Source: Microbacterium sp. VKM Ac-2923
Lineage (GTDB): Bacteria; Actinomycetota; Actinomycetes; Actinomycetales; Microbacteriaceae
Assembly: GCF_022815605.1 (NCBI RefSeq)
Contig: NZ_JALGRP010000009.1
Location: 111,951 to 175,950, forward strand
Length of the DNA stretch: 64,000 bases
Direction: 5' to 3'
In this document: one piece after another, positions 40,417 to 50,485 of the stretch
Layout: every line of letters starts with the position of its first letter
How positions within the stretch are numbered: the first letter of the stretch is position 1
The notes under the pieces: model-generated
The model's database searches: none
Seen by the model: the letters and a program-made list of their open reading frames with translations, nothing else
What the model was told of the DNA's origin: nothing
Translations under genes and position numbers: made by a program

Positions 40417-41448
40417 ATGACCTCTATGCCTCAGTCTTCGAGTCGCGGATGGCAGCGGCCCAGCATCTACGACGTCGCGCGCCGCGCCGGCGTGTCGCAC
40501 ATGACGGTGTCGCGGGTGCTGAACGGCCATCCCAACATCCGTGAGTCGACGCGCACGCGCGTGCTGCAGGCGATCGAGGAGATGAACTACACGCCCAGCT
40601 CGATCGCTCGCGCTCTGGCCACGCGGCGTGCCCGCCGGATCGGCGTGCTCATCGACGGTCCTGTGCAGAACGGCCCGAACAGCACCCTGCGCGCGCTCGA
40701 GAAGGCCGCGCGCGAGGTGGGGTACGCCGTGAGCGCGTTCTCCATCAGCGACGACGACGAGTCCAAGATGGACTCCGGCGTGATGGAGCTGGTGACCCAG
40801 GGGGTCGACGCCCTCTGCGTCATCGCCCCGCGTGAGTCGTCCCTCGATCTGCTGCGCCAGCAGACGACGGGTCTTCCCACGATCGTCATCAAGGCCGAAG
40901 CGGACGCGTCCTGGCACACGGTCGGGGTCGATCAGCGCGAGGGTGCCCGACTGGCCGTCCAGCACCTCATCGGCCTGGGGCATCGGTCGATCGCCCACCT
41001 GGCCGGTCCCATGGACTGGTTCGACGCGCGCGAGCGCACCCAGGGGTGGCGGGAGTGCCTCGCTGAGGCGGGTCTGCCCGAGGGGCCGTTCATCATCGGC
41101 GACTGGACCTCCGACTTCGGCTTCGAGTTCGGCCGGTCCTACGACCTGGGCGAGACCACGGCGGTGTTCGCGGCGAACGACCAGATCGCACTCGGCGTCA
41201 TCCACGGGCTGCACGGTCGCGGCATCCGAGTCCCCGACGACATGAACGTCATCGGCTTCGACGATCTGTCGGACGCGCGACACTTCCTCCCCCCGCTCAC
41301 CACGGTTCGGCAGGACTTCGCCGCACTCGGCGAACTGGCGCTGCAGCAGATCATCGCCGCCATCGAGGGCGACACCGAGCCCAGCCACGACATGATCCAG
41401 CCGCAGCTCATCGTGCGCGAGTCGACGACGGCGGTCACGACCGGGTGA
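40417..41448 (+). CDS. LacI family regulator, arabinan locus paralogue 2
   Basis: A 343-residue repressor from ATG 40417. HTH PSIYDVARRAGVSHMTVSRV and hinge SSIARALATRRARRIGVL; effector domain with SWHTVGVDQREGARLAVQ, TSDFGFEFGRSYDLGETT and DDMNVIGFDDLSDARHFLPP. It is the close relative of the regulator at 28528-29550. A TAATAT -10 lies at 40315-40320 in front of it. It sits directly before the arabinose importer operon, whose promoter region carries two operator copies, so it is the best candidate for the L-arabinose or arabino-oligosaccharide sensor. AraC or GntR-type AraR genes are absent here. Confidence 0.93.
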   Translation: MTSMPQSSSRGWQRPSIYDVARRAGVSHMTVSRVLNGHPNIRESTRTRVLQAIEEMNYTPSSIARALATRRARRIGVLIDGPVQNGPNSTLRALEKAAREVGYAVSAFSISDDDESKMDSGVMELVTQGVDALCVIAPRESSLDLLRQQTTGLPTIVIKAEADASWHTVGVDQREGARLAVQHLIGLGHRSIAHLAGPMDWFDARERTQGWRECLAEAGLPEGPFIIGDWTSDFGFEFGRSYDLGETTAVFAANDQIALGVIHGLHGRGIRVPDDMNVIGFDDLSDARHFLPPLTTVRQDFAALGELALQQIIAAIEGDTEPSHDMIQPQLIVRESTTAVTTG

Positions 41449-41535
41449 TCCGGCGTCGATGCCCCGCCACGGGACGTCGCGTCGTCGTCGTGATCGACTT
41501 GTGATCTGACACGCCGAAATTCTCGCAAATAACTC

Positions 41536-41590
41536 TTGCGCTCTCGAATGTTAGCGCGCACACTGTTCATGACCAGGAGTGCCGCTAACA
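41536..41590 (+). promoter_or_regulatory. Control region of the arabinose import operon, operators E and F
   Basis: Operator E TGTTAGCGCGCACA (41549-41562) lies behind a TTGCGC -35 at 41536; the -10 is weak (CACACT). Operator F, GAGTGCCGCTAACA (41577-41590), is the reverse type 28 bp away, downstream of the expected start. Two sites suggest tighter repression than at the enzyme genes. Confidence 0.65.
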
Positions 41591-41648
41591 GCTGCACAGC
41601 ATCCACTCTCCAACCCGAACGCTGGAGAGATCTCAAGGAGGAGAACAC

Positions 41649-42653
41649 ATGTCGATTTCGAAGCGCATGCGCGGCGTCGTCGGATTCATCGGTGCGGGCG
41701 TCGTCGCCCTGAGCCTGGCCGGCTGTGCCGGTGGCGCCGACGCGGGTAACGAAGGCGACGCCGCGGGCGACGTCACCACCGTCGGCTTCGTCGCTGTCGG
41801 CCCCGAGGGTGGATGGCGCAACGCCAACGAGCAGGCCGTCAAGGACGCTTTCACCGCGGACGCCGGCTTCGACCTCAAGTACGCCCCGGCCGCCAGCCCC
41901 AGCGACCAGAAGTCGCAGCTCGACGCCTTCGCGACCTTCGTCAACGACGAGGTCGACGTCATCCTGCTCACGGCCACAGAGGCCTCGGGCTGGGAGTCCT
42001 CGCTCGAGCTCGCCAAGGAGGCCGAGATCCCCGTCGTGCTCCTCGACCGCGGTGTCGACGCGTCCGAGGACCTCTACGTCACGCGTATCGCCCCCGACAA
42101 CAAGCAGGTCGCGGCGTCGGTCGGCTCCTGGGCCGTCGAGAGCTTCCCGACCGGTGCGAAGTACTTCGTCCTCGAGGGCGTCCCCGGCCTCTCGGTCGTG
42201 AACGAGCGCAACGAGGGCTTCGACTCCGAGGTCGACGCAGCCAGCGGCTTCACCAAGGTCGGCGCGCAGACCGCCAACTGGAAGACCGACGAGGGCAAGT
42301 CCGTCATCGAGACCGTCCTGAAGGCCAACAACAACGACATCCAGTTCATCTTCGCTCAGAACGATGAGATGGGCATCGGCGCGGCCCAGGCCGTCTCCGC
42401 CGCGGGCCTGACCCCCGGCACCGACGTGAAGATCGCCACCATCGACGGCACCAAGGGTGCGCTCGAGGCTTTGGCCGCCGGTCAGCTGAGCTTCGTCGCC
42501 CAGTACAACCCGTTCTTCGGTGACACCGCCGTCGACGCCGTGAAGAAGGCCCTCGCCGGCGACACAGTCGAAAAGACCATCATCGTCGACAGCGCCACCT
42601 TCGACTCGCCGGCCGCGGCCGACACCGCGCTGGCCGAGGGCCTGGGCTTCTAA
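41649..42653 (+). CDS. ytfQ: YtfQ-like sugar-binding lipoprotein
   Basis: A 334-residue lipoprotein (lipobox LAGC, Cys26) with AAGGAGGAG before ATG 41649. The type-I periplasmic-binding fold shows VGFVAVGPEGGWRNANEQAV, DVILLTATEASGWESSLEL, IPVVLLDRGVD and FAQNDEMGIGAAQAV. This is the YtfQ pattern of galactofuranose/arabinofuranose importers. Given araDBA in the same operon, the ligand is probably L-arabinose in furanose form, as for the homologous L-arabinose importer known in Shewanella. It is followed by a strong hairpin and then the ATPase gene. Confidence 0.88.
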   Translation: MSISKRMRGVVGFIGAGVVALSLAGCAGGADAGNEGDAAGDVTTVGFVAVGPEGGWRNANEQAVKDAFTADAGFDLKYAPAASPSDQKSQLDAFATFVNDEVDVILLTATEASGWESSLELAKEAEIPVVLLDRGVDASEDLYVTRIAPDNKQVAASVGSWAVESFPTGAKYFVLEGVPGLSVVNERNEGFDSEVDAASGFTKVGAQTANWKTDEGKSVIETVLKANNNDIQFIFAQNDEMGIGAAQAVSAAGLTPGTDVKIATIDGTKGALEALAAGQLSFVAQYNPFFGDTAVDAVKKALAGDTVEKTIIVDSATFDSPAAADTALAEGLGF

Positions 42654-42685
42654 GTCCGGTCCACCCGCTCGACAGCACCACTCAC

Positions 42686-42719
42686 GAGTGGGGGCGGCCC
42701 GTCCGGGCTGCCCCCACTC
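42686..42719 (+). terminator. Intercistronic hairpin between ytfQ and ytfR
   Basis: A 16-bp stem with one mismatch (42686-42701 with 42704-42719, two-base loop) directly behind the binding-protein gene. It probably lowers expression of the ATPase and permease genes relative to the binding protein. Confidence 0.68.
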
Positions 42720-42763
42720 CTGATTCCCCACCCGCTCCGTACCAGCGAGGAAGTTCGTCAGCG

Positions 42764-44335
42764 ATGACAGAATCCCTACCGATCGTCGAAGTCCGCGGCG
42801 CATCGATCACATTCCCCGGCGTCAAAGCCCTCGACGAAGTGAACTTCCGACTCCTGCCGGGAGAAGTCCACACCCTCATGGGTGAGAACGGCGCGGGCAA
42901 GTCCACCCTCATCAAGGCGCTCACCGGCGTCTACCAGATCGACTCCGGATCGATCCTCATCTTCGGCGAGGAGCGGCGCCTGACGGGCACCGCCTCGGCG
43001 CAGGCGGCCGGCATCTCGACCGTCTACCAAGAGGTCAACCTCTGCACCAACCTCACCATCGGTGAGAACGTGATGCTCGGGCACGAGATCCGCGGGCCCT
43101 TCGGTATCAACTGGCGCGCCACGCACGCCCGAGCCAAAGAGGCGCTGACCCGCATGGGGCTGGGTCATCTCGACCCCCGCGCCCCGCTGTCGTCGATCTC
43201 GATCGCCCTGCAGCAGCTCGTCGCCATCAGCCGCGCGATGGTCACCGACTCCAAGGTGCTCATCCTCGACGAGCCGACCTCGAGCCTGGATGCCGCCGAG
43301 GTCGAGGTGCTCTTCACCGTCATGCGTCGCCTGCGCGACCAGGGCGTGGCCATCCTCTTCGTCTCGCACTTCCTCGACCAGGTGTACGCGATCAGCGACC
43401 GCATCACGGTGCTCCGCAACGGCGGTTTCGTGGGCGAGTACCTGACCCGCGACCTCGATCGCACGCAGCTCATCTCGAAGATGATCGGCAAGGACATCGA
43501 GGCGCTCCGCGCCCTCGGCTCCAACCGTCAGGTCGACGCCCGCGACCGCAACGAGACCCCCGTGTACGCCGCCGAGGGCATCGGCCGCGCCGGAGCCCTC
43601 GCCCCCACCGACATCGAGATCCACAAGGGCGAGGTGGTCGGCTTCGCCGGGCTCCTCGGCTCGGGTCGCACCGAGCTCGCGCGCCTCATCGCCGGCGCCG
43701 ATCGCTCCGATTCGGGCACCGTGCGTCTCAAGGGCAAGAAGGTCAACGTCAACTCCCCGGTCTCCGGGCTGGGCAACCACATCGCCTACTCGACCGAGAA
43801 CCGTCGCGACGACGGCATCATCGGCGACCTGAGCATCCGCGAGAACATCATGCTCGCGCTGCAGGCCAAGCGCGGCTGGCTGCGCCGCATCCCCGCCAAG
43901 GAGGTCGACCAGCTGGTCTCGACCTACATGGAGCGTTTCAGCGTCCGGCCCAACGACCCCGAGCGCCCGATCCGTCTGCTCTCGGGCGGAAACCAGCAGA
44001 AGGTCCTCCTCGGCCGCTGGCTGGCGACCGACCCGGAGCTGCTGCTTCTCGACGAGCCCACCCGTGGCATCGACGTCGGTGCCAAGGCCGACATCCAGGA
44101 GACCGTCGCCGAGCTCGCCGAGGCGGGAATGAGCGTCGTGTTCATCTCGTCCGAGCTCGAAGAGGTCGTGCGCCTGTCCGAGCGCATCGTGATCATGAAG
44201 GACCACGAGAAGGTCGGCGAAATCGTCAACGGCCCCGACGTCACCGCCGAGCGCGTCGTGTCGATCATCGCGGCCGAGACCGAAGAAGAGGCGGAAGCCC
44301 AGACCGAGGCCCTCGCCGAAGGAGAGACCCGCTGA
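42764..44335 (+). CDS. ytfR: YtfR-like double-domain sugar ABC ATPase
   Basis: A 523-residue fusion of two ABC domains, as in RbsA/AraG/YtfR. The first domain has Walker A GENGAGKST (residues 40-48) and the Walker B LILDEPTSSLDAAE. The second has the degenerate GLLGSGRTEL, signature LSGGNQQK and LLLLDEPTRGIDVG. The first domain signature is also atypical (SSISIALQQLVAI), a common YtfR trait. It powers import with the two following permeases; its stop overlaps the next start as TGATG. The operon continues into arabinose catabolism. Confidence 0.93.
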   Translation: MTESLPIVEVRGASITFPGVKALDEVNFRLLPGEVHTLMGENGAGKSTLIKALTGVYQIDSGSILIFGEERRLTGTASAQAAGISTVYQEVNLCTNLTIGENVMLGHEIRGPFGINWRATHARAKEALTRMGLGHLDPRAPLSSISIALQQLVAISRAMVTDSKVLILDEPTSSLDAAEVEVLFTVMRRLRDQGVAILFVSHFLDQVYAISDRITVLRNGGFVGEYLTRDLDRTQLISKMIGKDIEALRALGSNRQVDARDRNETPVYAAEGIGRAGALAPTDIEIHKGEVVGFAGLLGSGRTELARLIAGADRSDSGTVRLKGKKVNVNSPVSGLGNHIAYSTENRRDDGIIGDLSIRENIMLALQAKRGWLRRIPAKEVDQLVSTYMERFSVRPNDPERPIRLLSGGNQQKVLLGRWLATDPELLLLDEPTRGIDVGAKADIQETVAELAEAGMSVVFISSELEEVVRLSERIVIMKDHEKVGEIVNGPDVTAERVVSIIAAETEEEAEAQTEALAEGETR

Positions 44336-45372
44336 TGACCGTCTTCAAGTCGCTTCTGCGCACCCCCTGGTTCTGGGGCATCGTCGGCATCGTCCTGCTG
44401 CTGTCGCTGAACGTCATCAAAGACCCGACCTACCTCGCCGTCGGCATCAACCCGACGACCGGACAGCTCTCGGGCAACCTGCTCGACATCCTGCGGGTAT
44501 CGGCGCCGATCATCATGATCGCCCTCGGCATGACCTTCGTCATCGCCACGAAGGGCATCGACCTCTCGGTCGGCTCGATCATGGCTGTCGGCGGCGCCGC
44601 CGCCATGGAGCTCCTGCGCTCGCTCAACGAGGCGAGCTCGTTCGGCGCCATGTTCATGGCGATCGGCCTCGCGCTGCTGCTCGGCGCCGTCCTCGGTCTC
44701 GTGAACGGTCTGCTGGTGTCGGTCGTGGGCTTGCAGCCGTTCATCAGCACCCTGGTGATGATGCTCGCCGCACGCGGTATCGCCCGCGTGATCACGGGCG
44801 GTCAGAACACCAACTCGCAGAACCAGCCGTTCCAGCAGATCTCCAACGGCCAGGTGCTGGGCCTGCCCATCAGCTTCGTCACGGCGATCGTCATCGTCGT
44901 GCTCGTCACGGTGATCATGCGGCGCACCGCCCTCGGCCTCATGATCGAGTCGATCGGCGTGAACCCCGACGCTAGCCGGCTCGCCGGCATCCGTCCGCGT
45001 CCGATCCTCATCACCGTCTACGTGCTCTCGGGCATCCTCGCCGCCGGCGGTGGTCTGTTCACGGTGTCGGAGGTCATGACCGTCGACGTCTCGGGCACCG
45101 GCTACCAGATGGAGCTCGACGCGATCCTCGCCGTCGTCATCGGCGGCACCTCCCTCGCCGGAGGCAAGTTCTCCATCCTCGGGTCGACCATCGGGGCGCT
45201 GTTGATCGCGACCCTGAACAAGACCGTGCTGTTCCTCGGGGTCTCCGCTGCGGCGACCCCGGCCTTCAAGGCCATCGTCATCGTGCTGCTCGTCCTGCTG
45301 CAGTCCGAGCGGGTGAGGACCTTCGTCCTCCAGGCCGGACGCCGCCGTACCCGTAAGGAGGTCGTCGCATGA
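44335..45372 (+). CDS. ytfT: YtfT-like sugar ABC permease
   Basis: A 345-residue CUT2 permease with 8-10 TM helices. The family motif is visible in MIALGMTFVIATKGIDLSVG and in VIGGTSLAGGKFSILGSTIG. It is the first of two different permeases, the arrangement that distinguishes YtfQRT-YjfF from single-permease ribose systems. It overlaps the next gene by 4 bp (ATGA). Confidence 0.92.
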   Translation: MTVFKSLLRTPWFWGIVGIVLLLSLNVIKDPTYLAVGINPTTGQLSGNLLDILRVSAPIIMIALGMTFVIATKGIDLSVGSIMAVGGAAAMELLRSLNEASSFGAMFMAIGLALLLGAVLGLVNGLLVSVVGLQPFISTLVMMLAARGIARVITGGQNTNSQNQPFQQISNGQVLGLPISFVTAIVIVVLVTVIMRRTALGLMIESIGVNPDASRLAGIRPRPILITVYVLSGILAAGGGLFTVSEVMTVDVSGTGYQMELDAILAVVIGGTSLAGGKFSILGSTIGALLIATLNKTVLFLGVSAAATPAFKAIVIVLLVLLQSERVRTFVLQAGRRRTRKEVVA

Positions 45373-46421
45373 GCACGACCGTCTCACCCCCGTCGCCCTC
45401 GCACGGCACCGAGGTCCCGGTACGGGGCCTGGCGATCTCCCGCATGTGGGGTCGCAGCCAGTCCGCCGTCCCGACGCTGGCCGCCGTGGTGCTCCTCGTC
45501 GCGATGCTCGTCTACGCCGAGCTCGCCTACGGCCGCGTGTTCCACGCCGGCACGATGTCGAGCCTGCTCGTCAGCTTCGCGCCCACGATCATCCTCGCCG
45601 TCGGCATGACCATCGTCATCCTCTCGGGTGGCATCGACCTCTCGGTCGGCGCCGTCGTCGCCTTCACCTCGGTGTCGGGCGTGATGCTGATGAACAACGG
45701 CGTCAACGGCTGGCTCGCCGTCATCCTGATGATCGTGTTCGGCGCCCTCTTCGGGCTCGTCTCGGGCGTGCTGATCCAGTACTTCAACGTGCAGCCCTTC
45801 ATCGCCACGTTGGCCATGATGTTCCTCGCCCGTGGTCTGGCATCCATCCTGTCGACCGTGCCGGTGCAGGCGCCGGACAACTCCCCGATCCTGGTGCTCG
45901 CCACCGACTGGAAGCTCTACGACGGCCCCAAGACGAACGACCTCGTGCTCACCCCGGGCTTCTTCATCGCCGTGCTGGTGGTCATCGCCGCCTTCGTCCT
46001 CCTGCACCGCACGCGCACCGGACGCACGGTGTACGGCATCGGCGGGGCCGAGAACTCGGCGCAGCTGATGGGCCTCCCCGTCGCCCGCACCCGCGTGATC
46101 ATCTACGTGCTGAGCGGCGCCCTGGCCGGCCTCGCGGCCGTCGTCTACACCGCCGAGGTCGGCGGCAAGGCGCAGAACGTCACGGGCATCGGATGGGAAC
46201 TGGATGCCATCGCGGCGGTCGTCATCGGTGGAACGCTGCTGACCGGTGGCGCGGGCTACGTCCTCGGTTCGGTCGTGGGCTCGCTCGTGCTCGCGGCCCT
46301 GGCGATGATCATCACCAAGGACGGCGGCATCCGCCCCGAGTACTTGACGATCATCACCGGCGGTATCCTGCTCGCGTTCGTGCTGTTGCAGCGCGTGCTG
46401 ACCGCACGGCGTCGAAAATGA
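45369..46421 (+). CDS. yjfF: YjfF-like sugar ABC permease
   Basis: A 350-residue CUT2 permease: AVGMTIVILSGGIDLSVGAV, IATLAMMFLARGLASILSTV and VIGGTLLTGGAGYVLGSVVG. It pairs with the YtfT-like permease. Its stop at 46421 overlaps an in-frame ATG (46418) of the araD reading frame, but the araD ribosome site indicates a later start. Confidence 0.92.
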   Translation: MSTTVSPPSPSHGTEVPVRGLAISRMWGRSQSAVPTLAAVVLLVAMLVYAELAYGRVFHAGTMSSLLVSFAPTIILAVGMTIVILSGGIDLSVGAVVAFTSVSGVMLMNNGVNGWLAVILMIVFGALFGLVSGVLIQYFNVQPFIATLAMMFLARGLASILSTVPVQAPDNSPILVLATDWKLYDGPKTNDLVLTPGFFIAVLVVIAAFVLLHRTRTGRTVYGIGGAENSAQLMGLPVARTRVIIYVLSGALAGLAAVVYTAEVGGKAQNVTGIGWELDAIAAVVIGGTLLTGGAGYVLGSVVGSLVLAALAMIITKDGGIRPEYLTIITGGILLAFVLLQRVLTARRRK

Positions 46422-46459
46422 GCACCGTCGTCGACCCGCTTCCTCCCAAGGAGAACACC

Positions 46460-47179
46460 GTGGCAGCGTCCCCTGCTGACATCACCCCCGACGTCCAGGC
46501 ATCCATCGATCGCGTCCGCGAGGACGTGGCCCGGTTGCACGCCGAGCTGGTGCGCTACAACCTGATCGTGTGGACCGGCGGCAACGTGTCGGGTCGCGTG
46601 CCCGGTGCGGACCTGTTCGTGATCAAGCCCTCGGGGGTGTCGTACGACGACCTCTCCCCGTCGAACATGATCCTGTGCGACCTCGACGGCGACGCCATCC
46701 CCGGTACTCCGGGGAGCGAGCGCAGCCCCTCGAGCGACACCGCGGCTCACGCCTACGTGTACCGGAACATGCCCGAGGTCGGCGGGGTCGTGCACACGCA
46801 CTCCACCTACGGCGTCGCGTGGGCGGCGCGTGGTGAGGAGATCCCCTGCGTCATCACGGCGATGGCCGACGAGTTCGGCGGGCCCATCCCCGTCGGTCCG
46901 TTCGCGATCATCGGCGACGACTCGATCGGTCGCGGCATCGTAGACACCCTGCGCGGACACCGTTCGCGCGGCGTCATCATGCAGAACCACGGGCCGTTCA
47001 CGATCGGCGCGAACGCGAAGGATGCCGTGAAGGCGGCGGTGATGCTCGAGGACGTCGCCCGCACCGTGCACATCGCGCGCGAGGCGGGACCGCTGATCCC
47101 GATCCCGCAGGAGCACATCGACGCGCTCTACAACCGCTACCAGAACGTCTACGGCCAGAACACGGACGCGCGCCGGTGA
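46460..47179 (+). CDS. araD: L-ribulose-5-phosphate 4-epimerase
   Basis: A 239-residue class-II aldolase-fold enzyme that converts L-ribulose 5-phosphate to D-xylulose 5-phosphate. GTG 46460 is preferred, with AAGGAG six bases upstream, over ATG 46418. Motifs: substrate-binding TGGNVSGR, the zinc ligands in VVHTHSTYG, the third zinc histidine in MQNHGPF, and a C-terminal DALYNRYQNVYGQ. The length matches E. coli AraD (231). Its stop overlaps the kinase start as GTGA. It is the last step of the arabinose pathway, placed first of the three catabolic genes. Confidence 0.95.
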   Translation: MAASPADITPDVQASIDRVREDVARLHAELVRYNLIVWTGGNVSGRVPGADLFVIKPSGVSYDDLSPSNMILCDLDGDAIPGTPGSERSPSSDTAAHAYVYRNMPEVGGVVHTHSTYGVAWAARGEEIPCVITAMADEFGGPIPVGPFAIIGDDSIGRGIVDTLRGHRSRGVIMQNHGPFTIGANAKDAVKAAVMLEDVARTVHIAREAGPLIPIPQEHIDALYNRYQNVYGQNTDARR

Positions 47180-48783
47180 GCGCCGCGACCACCTCGCCCG
47201 CCGAGGTCATCGCCTCCGGCCGCGCCGTGCTGGGCATCGAACTCGGCTCGACGCGCATCAAGGCCTGCCTCGTCGACGCGGACGAGCCCACCCGCGTCCT
47301 GGCCACCGGCTCGCACGCCTGGGAGAACCGCTACCGCGACGGCAACTGGACCTACGCGCTCGCCGACGTCTGGGCCGGTCTCCAGACCGCCTACGCGGCG
47401 CTCGTCGCCGACGTGCAGCGCCGGCACGGCGTCGTCGTCGAGACGCTCGCCGCCGCCGGTGTGTCGGCCATGATGCACGGCTACCTCCCCTTCGATGCCG
47501 AGGGCGAGCTCCTCGTGCCGTTCCGCACGTGGCGGAACACCTCGACCGAGCGGGCGGCCGGCGTCCTGTCGGAGCTGCTGGGGACGAACATCCCGTTGCG
47601 CTGGTCGATCGCGCACCTCTACCAGGCGGTGCTCGACGAAGAGGATCACATCCCCGATGTCGCCTCGTTCACCACCCTCGCGGGCTACGTGCACGAGAAG
47701 CTCACGGGTCGTCGCGTGCTCGGCATCGGAGACGCCTCCGGCATGTTCCCCATCGACGTCGCGACCCACGATTACGACGCCGTCATGGCGGCGAAGTTCG
47801 ACCGCCTGGTCGCCGAGCGGGCCCCGGGCCTGCGCCTGCGTTCATTGCTTCCCGACGTCCTCGTCGCGGGAGAGGCGGCGGGCGAGCTGACGTCGGAGGG
47901 CGCGGCTCTCCTCGATCCGTCCGGGACGCTGCGTCCGGGCGTGCTGTTCTGCCCGCCCGAGGGCGACGCCGGCACCGGCATGGTCGCGACGAACTCGGTC
48001 GCCCCGCGCACCGGCAACGTGAGCGCCGGCACGAGCATCTTCGCGATGGTGGTGCTCGAGGGTCCGCTGAAACGCGCGCACGACGAGCTCGACCTCGTCA
48101 CCACCCCCGCCGGTGACCTCGTCGCGATGGTGCACTGCAACAACGGTGCGAGCGAGCTCGCCGCCTGGGTGGGCCTGTTCGAGCGGTTCGCCGCGATCGC
48201 CGGGGGCACTCTCGACGCCGACGAGGTGTTCGAGGCGCTGTTCCTCGAGTCGCTGGACGGGGCGCCCGACGCCGGCGGCCTGCTGGCGTACAACCACCTC
48301 GCGGGCGAGCCCATCGCGGGACTGCCCGAGGGTCGTCCGCTCTTCGTGCGCACGCCCGACAGTCGCCTCACGCTGGCGAACTTCATGCGCGCGCAGCTCT
48401 ACGGCGTGTTCGGCACCCTCGCCCTCGGCATGCGCGTGCTCGCCAACGAGGGCGTGGAGCTCGATCGCATGTACGCCCACGGCGGCGTGTTCCGCACGGC
48501 GGGGATCGCGCAGCGCTTCCTCGCCGGGGCGTTGGACGCCCCCGTCGCCGTCGCCGCCACCGCGTCCGAAGGCGGGGCGTGGGGGATCGCGGTCCTCGCG
48601 GCCTTCGCCGCCGACGGCGCGGGCGATCCGATCGACACCTACCTCACCGATCGCGTCTTCGCGCAGACGGGATTCGACTCCATCGATCCCGACCCGGAAG
48701 ACGTTCCCGGGTTCGCCGCCTACCTCACGCGCTACCGCACGGGGCTCACGATCGAGCACGCCGCGATCGCGGCCATGCCCTGA
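47176..48783 (+). CDS. araB: L-ribulokinase (FGGY family)
   Basis: A 535-residue FGGY sugar kinase from GTG 47176. The N-terminal ATPase motif is [20 protein letters not shown], then [10 protein letters not shown] and a substrate-binding [10 protein letters not shown]; the C-terminal nucleotide site is seen in [20 protein letters not shown] and [17 protein letters not shown]. Its position between araD and araA makes phosphorylation of L-ribulose by ATP the likely reaction. Sequence details are nearer the actinobacterial xylulokinase-like branch than E. coli AraB, so the name rests partly on context. Confidence 0.88.
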   Translation: MSAATTSPAEVIASGRAVLGIELGSTRIKACLVDADEPTRVLATGSHAWENRYRDGNWTYALADVWAGLQTAYAALVADVQRRHGVVVETLAAAGVSAMMHGYLPFDAEGELLVPFRTWRNTSTERAAGVLSELLGTNIPLRWSIAHLYQAVLDEEDHIPDVASFTTLAGYVHEKLTGRRVLGIGDASGMFPIDVATHDYDAVMAAKFDRLVAERAPGLRLRSLLPDVLVAGEAAGELTSEGAALLDPSGTLRPGVLFCPPEGDAGTGMVATNSVAPRTGNVSAGTSIFAMVVLEGPLKRAHDELDLVTTPAGDLVAMVHCNNGASELAAWVGLFERFAAIAGGTLDADEVFEALFLESLDGAPDAGGLLAYNHLAGEPIAGLPEGRPLFVRTPDSRLTLANFMRAQLYGVFGTLALGMRVLANEGVELDRMYAHGGVFRTAGIAQRFLAGALDAPVAVAATASEGGAWGIAVLAAFAADGAGDPIDTYLTDRVFAQTGFDSIDPDPEDVPGFAAYLTRYRTGLTIEHAAIAAMP

Positions 48784-48824
48784 CCGCGGCTCTCTCGCCC
48801 GACACCACCAAAAGGAATACCCGC

Positions 48825-50336
48825 ATGACCCGCACTCCCCTCAGGAACGACCTCGACGGCTACGAGGTCTGGTTCGTCACCGGCAGCCAGAACCTCTACG
48901 GCGAAGAGACCCTCGCACAGGTGGCCGAGCAGTCGCAGGCCGTCGTCGAGGGCCTGAACGGCCTTCCGGTGAAGGTCGTCTGGAAGCCCGTGCTGAAGGA
49001 CTCCGACAGCATCCGTCGTATGGCGCTGGAGATCAACGGCCGCGACGACGTCATCGGTGTGATCGCGTGGATGCACACGTTCAGCCCCGCGAAGATGTGG
49101 ATCTCGGGCCTGGACGCGCTGCAGAAGCCGTTGCTGCACCTGCACACGCAGGCGAACGTCGAACTGCCGTGGAACGACATCGACTTCGACTTCATGAACC
49201 TCAACCAGGCCGCCCACGGCGACCGGGAGTTCGGGTACATCCAGACGCGACTCGGCGTCTCGCGCAAGACCGTCGTGGGACACGTCTCGAACCCGGTCGT
49301 GCGCCAGCAGATCGAGGACTGGGAGCGCGCGGCCGCCGGCTGGACCGCGTCGCGCACCCTCAAGCTCGCCCGCTTCGGTGACAACATGCGCTTCGTCGCC
49401 GTCACGGAGGGTGACAAGACCGAGGCCGAGCTGCGTTTCGGCGTGCAGGTCAACACCTGGGGCGTCAACGAGCTCGTCGAGGCCGTCGAGGGCGCTTCGG
49501 ATGCGGACATCGACGCTCTCGTGCAGGAGTACGTCGACACCTACGACGTCGTCTCCGAACTGCTCCCGGGCGGCGCGCGCCACCAGTCGCTGCGCGATGG
49601 CGCGGCGATCGAACTGGGACTGCGGTCGTTCCTCGAGGAGGGCGGCTTCGGCGCCTTCACCACCTCGTTCGAGGACCTCGGCGCGCTGAAGCAGCTGCCC
49701 GGTCTCGCGGTGCAGCGCCTGATGGCCGAGGGTTACGGCTTCGGCGCCGAGGGTGACTGGAAGACCGCGATCCTCGTGCGCGTCGCCAACGTGATGGGCG
49801 CGGGCCTTCCCGGCGGCGCCTCGCTCATGGAGGACTACACCTACGACCTCGTTCCCGGCGCCGAGCGCATCCTCGGCGCGCACATGCTCGAGGTCTCGCC
49901 CTCGCTGACCTCGAAGAAGCCGCGCCTGGAGATCCACGAGCTGGGCATCGGCGGCAAGGACGACCCGGTGCGCCTGGTCTTCACCGCCGACCCCGGCCCC
50001 GCCCTGGTCGTGGCGATGAGCGACATGCGCGACCGCTTCCGCCTGACGGCGAACGTCGTCGAGAACGTCGAGGCGCCCGACCTGCCGAAGCTGCCCGTGG
50101 GCCGCGCGGTGTGGAAGCCGGCTCCCGACTTCGCCACCTCGGCCTCCTGCTGGCTCGCCGCGGGTGCCGCCCACCACACCGTCATGACGACGGCCGTGGG
50201 CATCGAGGTGTTCCGCGACTTCGCCGAGATCGCCAAGACCGAACTCGTCGTCATCGACGAGGACACCACGGTCCGCGGTTTCCAGAGCGAGCTGCGCTGG
50301 AACCAGGCGTACTACCGCCTGGCCCAGGGCCTGTAA
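48825..50336 (+). CDS. araA: L-arabinose isomerase
   Basis: A 503-residue enzyme converting L-arabinose to L-ribulose with a divalent metal. ATG 48825 follows AAAGGA. It opens with [20 protein letters not shown], the hallmark AraA start, and has [22 protein letters not shown], the EGDWKTA catalytic region and a late [10 protein letters not shown] histidine pair. The length matches the E. coli enzyme (500). It is the last gene of the import-catabolism operon, followed by a strong terminator. Confidence 0.97.
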   Translation: MTRTPLRNDLDGYEVWFVTGSQNLYGEETLAQVAEQSQAVVEGLNGLPVKVVWKPVLKDSDSIRRMALEINGRDDVIGVIAWMHTFSPAKMWISGLDALQKPLLHLHTQANVELPWNDIDFDFMNLNQAAHGDREFGYIQTRLGVSRKTVVGHVSNPVVRQQIEDWERAAAGWTASRTLKLARFGDNMRFVAVTEGDKTEAELRFGVQVNTWGVNELVEAVEGASDADIDALVQEYVDTYDVVSELLPGGARHQSLRDGAAIELGLRSFLEEGGFGAFTTSFEDLGALKQLPGLAVQRLMAEGYGFGAEGDWKTAILVRVANVMGAGLPGGASLMEDYTYDLVPGAERILGAHMLEVSPSLTSKKPRLEIHELGIGGKDDPVRLVFTADPGPALVVAMSDMRDRFRLTANVVENVEAPDLPKLPVGRAVWKPAPDFATSASCWLAAGAAHHTVMTTAVGIEVFRDFAEIAKTELVVIDEDTTVRGFQSELRWNQAYYRLAQGL

Positions 50337-50340
50337 GACC

Positions 50341-50374
50341 CGTCGTCCCGGGCGCCGCACGCCCCGGGACGACG
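50341..50374 (+). terminator. Terminator of the ytfQ-araA operon
   Basis: A perfect 12-bp stem CGTCGTCCCGGG / CCCGGGACGACG with a 10-base loop, five bases after the araA stop. Confidence 0.78.
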
Positions 50375-50437
50375 CGGCACTCGCGCGTTCCGGTCACTCG
50401 GGGCGTGTGCCGCGCGCCGGTTCACGGCGCACGGATC

Positions 50438-50485
50438 GTGCCCCGGACTCGCGGTGGCGGTGGGCTACCGCGGAGTCCGGGGCAC
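50438..50485. terminator. Second long hairpin between araA and the Abi-type gene
   Basis: GTGCCCCGGACTC at 50438-50450 pairs with GAGTCCGGGGCAC at 50473-50485, and GCGGT/ACCGC extends the stem with one bulge. It is long enough to act on either strand, as a back-up terminator between convergent units. Confidence 0.6.
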
